64,000 nt of DNA, taken from Okeania sp. KiyG1 (lineage in GTDB: Bacteria; Cyanobacteriota; Cyanobacteriia; Cyanobacteriales; Microcoleaceae). The translations under genes and the position numbers were made by a program. Of the stretch, positions 58,124 through 64,000 are shown one piece after another. Where the stretch lies: contig NZ_BLZO01000187.1 of NCBI RefSeq assembly GCF_014132355.1, forward strand, positions 1 to 64,000, given 5' to 3'. The notes beneath the pieces were generated by a model. It ran no database searches, was not told where the DNA came from, and worked only from the letters and a program-made list of their open reading frames with translations. Position 1 is the first letter of the stretch. Each line of letters starts with the position of its first letter.

Positions 58124-58234
58124 CGCTTTGCGCAGCTCATCTGGCAATAAGGGGAATAGAAAGCTAATAGTATCAGACTTTTAGCTATTGGGTAATTCCT
58201 GCAATTTGTAAATATACCAGCGCACACTGCTATA
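58119..58234. mobile_element. Inverted-repeat element overlapping a gene end
   Basis: TATAGCGCTTTGCGCAGC at the left and CAGCGCACACTGCTATA at the right, matching 28332-28461. No clear duplication of flanks. It supplies the stop codon of the oxygenase gene. Confidence 0.6.
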
Positions 58235-58539
58235 GCTTACAGCAGTTATCGAGTTGATGAGGTACAAAGTTTTATTGCTCTAGGCAACTGGCAATATAGG
58301 AAGAAATAGTCTTAGAACTGTACCTCATGCTTCCTCTTGACATTTATGTATTATATATGTAGTATAAAATATAGAAAGTAAAAAGAAACATATAACCCAC
58401 ATCTCTGAACCTAGAAAACCAAATATTCAATTGCTAGTTTTAGGTAAGCATTTCCTGTGGAATGCTGCGCAAACAGCCGTCAATTATTGCTTTTAGTTTT
58501 AGATAAAAGCTTTACTAATTGAGTCAAAATTAAATCTTA

Positions 58540-58653
58540 CAGGACTTACGCAAAATGTGAAATTATACACCAATTGTAGTGGGCGTTAGCGGAGCTTTGC
58601 GTTAGCAAATGCCATTCGCCCCTACTAGATATGGTGGTTATGCGTAAGTCCTG
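58540..58653. mobile_element. MITE, C5 family
   Basis: The 114-bp element begins CAGGACTTACGCAAA and ends GCGTAAGTCCTG, flanked on both sides by TCTTA (58535-58539 and 58654-58658), a perfect 5-bp duplication. Its insertion splits an older GTTTTAGATAAAAGC repeat. The rest of 58235-59065 is GCATTTCCTGTGGAATGC and AGCTGATAGCTAATAGC repeat pieces and AT-rich DNA without a gene. Confidence 0.88.
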
Positions 58654-59065
58654 TCTTACTAAAAAAGCTGGCTTTAAATTCTATTGTCATTTAAACCCCT
58701 CATGAGAGCTGAAAGCTGTTAACGCAGTTCCTCTGCAAAAGGCTAGCTGATAGCTGATAGCTAATAGCTGTTTGCTTATATATCATCAATTTGATAACTT
58801 AATATATAACTATTACATACAGCTTGAATATTTATCATTCCGTAAAGAAAAAAAAAATAATATTGCGTAAAATCATATATCTTCACTGAAGAATAATTTA
58901 GACAACAACATTCATAATTGAACGAAAAATTATTCTGATGATTTTTGTTATAGACATCATAGATATCTATTTGCAATGAATTATAAATTTACCTCTTGAT
59001 AATTTTTTGCTTCTACCATACCTGAATTTAAAGTTTAATTTTTTTGTGATTGAGAGGTGATTATT

Positions 59066-59266
59066 ATGTACAATAAAAATGATTTAATACTATATATTTG
59101 GACATTAATTGTAGTAGTAACAATGGGATTAACTACTACAGAAGTTAACAATAATCTACTAGAACAATATTCTGATGAATTAGGTGAAGAAGTTTTTCAT
59201 CAGTTTGTGGGTTCTTCTAATGAAGACCCTCCTGTTCCCTATAAAGGAGGAACAAGTCGTGGCTAA
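59066..59266 (+). CDS. Small membrane-targeted or secreted peptide
   Basis: The 66-residue product (MYNKNDLILYIWTLIVVVTM) has one hydrophobic N-terminal segment (residues 6-22), an acidic middle (LLEQYSDELGEEVFHQF) and a short Pro/Gly-rich end, PPVPYKGGTSRG. GAGAGG 9 bases before the ATG at 59066 supports this start; an upstream GTG at 59057 would overlap the ribosome site. The form is that of a small secreted peptide or precursor. Its end recalls the short Gly/Arg-rich tails of cyanobacterial peptides such as the PatX group, but this is a speculation. Nothing nearby processes peptides. Confidence 0.55.
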   Translation: MYNKNDLILYIWTLIVVVTMGLTTTEVNNNLLEQYSDELGEEVFHQFVGSSNEDPPVPYKGGTSRG

Positions 59267-59291
59267 ATTTATGGCACTATGTCTTTTAGTA

Positions 59292-59632
59292 TTTGAGATC
59301 ATGTCCGGTAGCATCGGTATTGTAAGCGTGAAGGTAAGGAAGAAGGAAGAAGAAAGAGGGAAGAGAAAAGAAGGCTTACAGCGGTTTTCATTTGGGTAAA
59401 CCACAGTAGGGGCGAATGGCATTCGCCCTCAATGGTATTTGCGTTCCGCAAAGCTGCGCTTTATATGTCGCGGAGCGTTAACGGAGTTATGCGGTAGCAA
59501 AACGCCCCTACACGATTTTTGCTTGTGAAGATGTGGTTCATCAATTTGAAAAGCGCTGTAAAAGCTTGAAAAAACCTAAATTTTCTGTAGATATTTACCC
59601 TTAGTTTTACACAAACGCGCCCCAGGGGACAT
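59292..59632. mobile_element. T3 element, decayed, with nested repeat
   Basis: The left part ATCATGTCCGGTAGCATCGG matches the 9351 element and the right part TCTGTAGATATTTACCC ... GGGGACATAAT matches its right end, so this is a decayed T3 copy. A repeat from about 59382 to 59570 (AGCGGTTTTCATTTGGG ... TTTGAAAAGCGCTG) is nested in it. Confidence 0.55.
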
Positions 59633-59635
59633 AAT

Positions 59636-59767
59636 CAGGACTTACGCAAATTATTGGATAATACGCTATCTGTAGGGGGCGTTTCGCTCCGCGACATGTA
59701 AAGCGGAGCTTTGCGTTAGCAAATGCCATTCGCCCCTACTATATATGGCGGTTCTGCGTAAGTTCTG
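59636..59767. mobile_element. MITE, C5 family
   Basis: CAGGACTTACGCAAATT to GCGTAAGTTCTG, 132 bp, flanked by ATAAT and ATGAT (one mismatch). TGATAAC heptamers (59776-59806) follow. No gene to 59877. Confidence 0.7.
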
Positions 59768-59877
59768 ATGATATAACTGATAACTGATAACTGATAACTG
59801 ATAACTGAAATGACTCCATGGGGTGTCATAGCTTGAGCTACTCTGGAAGAGGCTAGATGTATATGGGAGCGCACTCT

Positions 59878-61053
59878 CTACTCCCTGCTCCTCCTAGCGC
59901 GCTCCCAACTTTTATTAGCTTCTTCCATTAAACCTAAATCTCTCAAAACATTCCCCCGCTTATACCAACCATCGTCAAAATTAGGTTTAATCTCTAAAGC
60001 ATTGTCATAACAAGCAACTGCTTCTGTTAAACGTCCTAAATTAACTAGAAAACTAGCTTTATTATACCAAGCCAAATAATAACCAGACTTAATTTCTATC
60101 GCCCGCTCACAACTAGCGATCGCCTCTTGCCACCTTCCTAACTTTCCCAGTGCTTCAGCACGGTTATTCCAAGCCAAATAATCATCAGACTTAATTTCTA
60201 TTGCTTTGTCATGGCTAGCGATCGCTTCTTCCCATCTTTCTAGTTGTACTAAAGCTTTCCCTCTGTTGTACCAAACTTGATGGTAATCTGACTTTAGAGC
60301 TAGAGCGCTTTCCCAACTATCAACTGCTCCAACTAAATCTCCCGCTTTTGCTTGCTCCAAACCTAACTTCGCCCATATTTCAGCATTACTTTCAGCAGAC
60401 TGTGCTTGATTTTCCACTCCTACCCCAAGCTGACTAACCATTGCCTGAATAACTACTCTGGGGTCACTCGTTTGTACCCCTAACTGTTGGGCAACAGTTG
60501 CTAATAAATTAGGATTTTCCTGAAGTTTAAGTACTAATTCTGACATGGCATCATCATCTTTTTCTTCACTCACGAATGTTTGTGGAGGAGGAGAAACACC
60601 AACATCAGGTCCATCATATTCCCAGATAGCCCCACTATCATCCCTACTTAAAAGTTGAGTACCAATATTATTAGCCATTGCTCCCAAAGATTGTAGAGAG
60701 GGTAGCGATCGCGTCAATTCAGCAAACCCTACCATTCTCTGAGCTAACTCATCATTAGGTTTAGGGGAGACTAATAACCTTTCTCCAAACCGTTGCAACC
60801 ATTCCTGCCAAAGTTCAGGTTTACCCCTTTCTCCTAATTCATCAAAAAATCTTTGCACGCGATCGGACTGCCAACCCTGGGCAACACCCTCCAATAGTTG
60901 ACCAAACAAAAAATCATAATCTGTATCTGTCAGTGGGGGTAAAGACTCAGAAGTTGGTTGAGTGTTCTCAGATACATCTAGATGAGACTGAGAAAATAAC
61001 CCCAAAAGTTTTGTCCATAAATTTTTGAGCCATTGCCAAATTCTACGAAGCAT
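59878..61053 (-). CDS. TPR-repeat protein
   Basis: The 391-residue product has an N-terminal region of unknown type (residues 1-210, with a helix WQWLKNLWTKLLGLFSQ at the start that may bind membranes) and four to five C-terminal tetratricopeptide repeats: AEIWAKLGLEQAKAGDLVGA, VWYNRGKALVQLERWEEAIA, AWNNRAEALGKLGRWQEAIA, AWYNKASFLVNLGRLTEAVA and GWYKRGNVLRDLGLMEEANK. TPRs form a protein-binding scaffold; the partner is unknown. The pattern is very common in filamentous cyanobacteria. A G6 MITE begins 11 bases upstream of its start codon, so its promoter and ribosome site must lie in or beyond the element. Confidence 0.85.
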   Translation of the reverse strand: MLRRIWQWLKNLWTKLLGLFSQSHLDVSENTQPTSESLPPLTDTDYDFLFGQLLEGVAQGWQSDRVQRFFDELGERGKPELWQEWLQRFGERLLVSPKPNDELAQRMVGFAELTRSLPSLQSLGAMANNIGTQLLSRDDSGAIWEYDGPDVGVSPPPQTFVSEEKDDDAMSELVLKLQENPNLLATVAQQLGVQTSDPRVVIQAMVSQLGVGVENQAQSAESNAEIWAKLGLEQAKAGDLVGAVDSWESALALKSDYHQVWYNRGKALVQLERWEEAIASHDKAIEIKSDDYLAWNNRAEALGKLGRWQEAIASCERAIEIKSGYYLAWYNKASFLVNLGRLTEAVACYDNALEIKPNFDDGWYKRGNVLRDLGLMEEANKSWERARRSRE

Positions 61054-61064
61054 TTGTTTAATTA

Positions 61065-61529
<465 letters not shown>

Positions 61530-61535
61530 TAATTA

Positions 61536-61983
61536 GGAAGAAATTTAAAAGTCAGAATAAAAATTGTACATAACATATTCTCATAATGGAATCTGGATAA
61601 TTAGTTGATGAAAAACTTTGTACCTTCTCACCTTATTCTTTCCCTTCTGCCTTCTGCCTTCTTCGAGTCCCCGTACCCAAAAAAATTATCTCTGAGTAGT
61701 GAAGTTATCTCCCGTTATAATCTGTGATTTAACGGGAGTCCCCAACAGCTATTTTGTCGATGGGTAATGACAAACTTAAAAATCATCAATTACCCATTTG
61801 AAAACTTTTACTTTCCTGGCGGGAAGTCCCGCGCTGTAATATTCGATTCAGCACCCTATGGGAGAGCCAGAACATGGTATACTGAGGGAGACAAGGGGAG
61901 GACATCACCTCTGTATAAACTGCAACTCCTTTGCGGGTTGAAGAATCCCGCCTTGTCGCTCAAGCGCAACGTCGGGAGTTATG
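61536..61983. repeat. Gap with IS605-like right end
   Basis: A decayed T3 left end (TCTGGATAATTAGTTGATG at about 61589). TTCTGCC heptamers at 61640-61662. GGCGGGAAGTCCCGC at about 61818 and GCGGGTTGAAGAATCCCGCC ... CGGGAGTTATGTCAA at 61937-61985 resemble IS200/IS605 ends. No gene. Confidence 0.45.
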
Positions 61984-63282
61984 TCAAAGACTAGACATAA
62001 CTTCTTTTGCAGCAGCTAAAGTTTTGTCAATATCTTCCTCCGTGTGAGCTAAAGAAGTAAAACCTGCCTCAAATTGAGAAGGTGCTAGATAAATTCCTCG
62101 CTCCAACATTCCACGATGGAACTTGCTAAACTTACTCAAATCAGACTTTTTGGCATCTTCATAATCGTGAACTGGGCCTTTATTGAAAAAGATACCAAAC
62201 ATTGCACTAATATGCCCACCACAAATAGGATTACCAGTTTCTTTTCCAAGCTCTAACAAGCCATCAGCAAGTCTTTTAGTAATTTTATCCAACTGTTCAT
62301 AAGTACCCGGTTCCTTTAGTAACTCCAGAGTCTTAATACCAGCAGTCATAGCTAGAGGATTACCAGACAGAGTACCCGCTTGATACATTGGGCCTGCTGG
62401 AGCTACCATTGACATAATATCCTCGCGACCACCATAAGCTCCTACAGGCAAACCACCACCAATAATTTTGCCTAAAGTTGTTAGGTCTGGAGTAACCTGA
62501 AATTTTTCCTGAGCGCCACCATAAGCAATACGGAACCCAGTCATCACTTCGTCAAAAACCAGTAAAGCGTCATTGTCTTGAGTAATCATCCGTAACCCTT
62601 CTAAGAAACCTGCATCTGGAGTAATAAATCCAGAGTTACCAACTACTGGCTCGAGAATAACACCAGAAATTTGGCCAGGGTTGTCGGCAAAAAGTTGCTT
62701 AACTGCTTCTAAGTCGTTGTAGGGAGCGGTTAGGGTATTGCTAGTCACAGACTTAGGGACTCCAGGAGAGTCAGGCAGACCCAGAGTTGCCACACCAGAG
62801 CCAGCTTTAACGAGGAACATATCAGCGTGGCCATGATAACATCCCTCAAATTTTATGACTTTGTCTCTACCTGTAAAAGCTCTCATTAAACGCAGTACGG
62901 CCATACAAGCTTCTGTCCCAGAATTGACAAAGCGGACCATTTCAATGCTAGGTACAGCATCAATAACCATTTCAGCCAAGATATTTTCTAAAGCACAGGG
63001 TGCGCCAAAGCTGGTGCCTTTTTCCAGAACTTCTTTGAGAGAATTTAATACATCTCGGTGAGCATGACCACAGATAGCTGGTCCCCAAGTACCAACATAG
63101 TCAATATATTGATTGCCATCAACATCCCAAATATATGCTCCCTTGACTCGATCGAATACAATTGGTTGGCCACCAACAGACTTAAATGCTCTGACCGGGG
63201 AACTTACTCCCCCAGGCATGAGTTTTTGGGCTGCTGCAAAAATTTCTTCAGATTTAGTTGTGTTGAGTTTAGTAACTACCAA
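61984..63282 (-). CDS. hemL: Glutamate-1-semialdehyde 2,1-aminomutase
   Basis: This PLP enzyme makes 5-aminolevulinate, the first haem and chlorophyll precursor. The 432-residue product has [19 protein letters not shown] near residue 17, the [19 protein letters not shown] cofactor site, [17 protein letters not shown] and [17 protein letters not shown] with the PLP lysine near residue 272. Length 432 is the exact usual one if the start is the TTG at 63280-63282: AAGGAG lies six bases before it (63289-63294, minus strand), while the upstream ATG at 63312 has no such site and adds ten unusual residues. The gene is single. Confidence 0.94.
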   Translation of the reverse strand: MVVTKLNTTKSEEIFAAAQKLMPGGVSSPVRAFKSVGGQPIVFDRVKGAYIWDVDGNQYIDYVGTWGPAICGHAHRDVLNSLKEVLEKGTSFGAPCALENILAEMVIDAVPSIEMVRFVNSGTEACMAVLRLMRAFTGRDKVIKFEGCYHGHADMFLVKAGSGVATLGLPDSPGVPKSVTSNTLTAPYNDLEAVKQLFADNPGQISGVILEPVVGNSGFITPDAGFLEGLRMITQDNDALLVFDEVMTGFRIAYGGAQEKFQVTPDLTTLGKIIGGGLPVGAYGGREDIMSMVAPAGPMYQAGTLSGNPLAMTAGIKTLELLKEPGTYEQLDKITKRLADGLLELGKETGNPICGGHISAMFGIFFNKGPVHDYEDAKKSDLSKFSKFHRGMLERGIYLAPSQFEAGFTSLAHTEEDIDKTLAAAKEVMSSL

Positions 63283-63312
63283 GTTAATCTCCTTATTTTG
63301 TTTTTGTTTCAA

Positions 63313-63654
63313 TCCCTACAGGGGATTTTATGTTATCACCAAATTCAAATAAACTTTATTAGGAAAGACAGAGGACAAGAGGCAGAAGGTAGAAGGAAAT
63401 TCTGACTCCTGAGCTCTACCCGTGAGCAAACTCCGCCGTTCGTGTTGCCTACAATTGGAATTGGGTGGGAAAACCCCATCCATTTGTTCCTTATGCCCTC
63501 TGTCATCTGCTCTCAGCATAAGTGCCTTAGTTTATGTATCATAAACATTCAACACAAATATAGTCATATTATGTAGTCATATGGTCTCCATAAATTTGGG
63601 CAACTATTGACATAATCTAACAATTTCTGTGATAATAGAAGACTAAATAGCCTC
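63313..63654. other. Gap upstream of hemL
   Basis: A CCCTACAGGGGATTTTATG stretch and AT-rich DNA should hold the hemL promoter. GGGTGGGAAAACCCCATCC at about 63465 may be a hairpin or IS end. No gene. Confidence 0.35.
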
Positions 63655-63905
63655 AAGAGTCAACGATCTGAGTTCAATAGGGTGAAATTCCTGGACTGAC
63701 ACGCTACCTCTAGACACATCAGAACCTACGTCCAAGCCTCTGTATTATGACCAAGTAGAAATTGAATCAGGGAGATCATCATGCAAAGAGGAAAAGAAAA
63801 AGTAGTCCCAAATGCTTTTAGCTATGGGATAGAGAAGCCAGTGCGTTGGGCGGGTCCCCCGACAGTCACGCAACTGGCGTGGTGTTGTAGTTCACCCAGT
63901 CAGAA
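63655..63905 (+). ncRNA. Structured RNA candidate (HEARO/omega-RNA-like?)
   Basis: A G/C-richer block of about 250 bases with nested stems: GTTC (63672-63675) plus AGG with CCT plus GGAC (63690-63696) around GTGAAATT; TCCCA (63806-63810) with TGGGA (63825-63829) enclosing GCT/AGC; and CCAGT-GCGT (63838-63846) with ACGC-A-ACTGG (63868-63877) enclosing GGG/CCC. No protein frame explains it. The AGGGTGAAATTCCT hairpin and the G/C stem at the 3' end recall IscB-associated HEARO RNAs, common in cyanobacteria, but this is from memory; a group II intron part is another option. The nuclease gene would lie beyond the window. Confidence 0.4.
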
Positions 63906-64000
63906 TAACACCTGCAAAATAAGGATATATCATAATTTGACTATATTTTTATGAACTATATTTAGGTAATTGTATCATTGCCCTAGGGGCATATTTATAG

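Overview
The window looks like chromosome of a filamentous, non-unicellular cyanobacterium, most like the low-GC, low-coding-density marine Oscillatoriales (Trichodesmium/Okeania type; inference only). Supporting signs are many GCGATCGC (HIP1) sites, a CcmK3-CcmK4 carboxysome pair, a groESL operon with both CIRCE and the cyanobacterial K-box, a multi-GAF bilin-type hybrid kinase, AT-rich DNA, and much of the sequence being repeats or broken genes.

Layout. 0-9 kb: groES-groEL (minus), a thioredoxin-like ferredoxin, a NarL-type response regulator, a LabA-like NYN protein and leuA. 9-13.5 kb: a decayed IS1-family element, a large RTX (Gly-Asp repeat) protein with an unrecognised C-terminal domain, and a VCBS-repeat pseudogene that shares its leader. 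13.5-21 kb: two MscS-type channels (one split between frames), ccmK3-ccmK4 and a frameshifted Na+/Ca2+ exchanger-like gene. 22.5-26.6 kb: a DUF4129-DUF4350-MoxR operon split by a 1.15 kb tandem repeat. 26.8-34.8 kb: a response-regulator/kinase, an alpha/beta hydrolase-fold protein, a choice-of-anchor-L/RTX protein and a TonB-like protein. 35-40.5 kb: tRNA-Arg(CCG), a DUF6940-like gene, a ChW-repeat protein, a nuclease-like pseudogene, a cobS fragment and a hicBA toxin-antitoxin pair split by a MITE. 40.8-46 kb: a 1757-residue hybrid kinase with four tandem cyanobacteriochrome-like GAF domains. 47-64 kb: cobS, tgt (frameshifted), an SDR, two pseudogenes, pfkA, a nucleoside hydrolase, a 2OG-Fe(II) oxygenase, a small secreted-type peptide, a TPR protein, hemL and a structured RNA candidate at the end.

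The main theme is small non-coding mobile elements. I could define several MITE-like families directly from terminal inverted repeats plus target-site duplications: T3 (TATCATGTCCGG / TATCAAATCCGG ends, 3-bp TNA duplication), P3 (TACCAATTT ends, TTA duplication), C5 (CAGGACTTACGCA ends, 5-bp), G6 (GGGTTTGCTGAA ends, 6-bp TAAWTA) and R8 (GGCGTTGCTGA ends, 8-bp). In several places the empty site can be rebuilt: inside a nuclease gene, between hicB and hicA, in the leader of the VCBS gene, and inside another repeat. A further composite repeat (called R2 here, with CCTCTCCTTGAAAAG and CCCCTTAAAAGGGG hairpins and a TTTTTCGGTAA end) and many heptanucleotide tandem repeats fill most gene-free stretches. 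Core metabolic genes (leuA, pfkA, cobS, hemL, groESL) appear intact; accessory genes and tgt are often broken.
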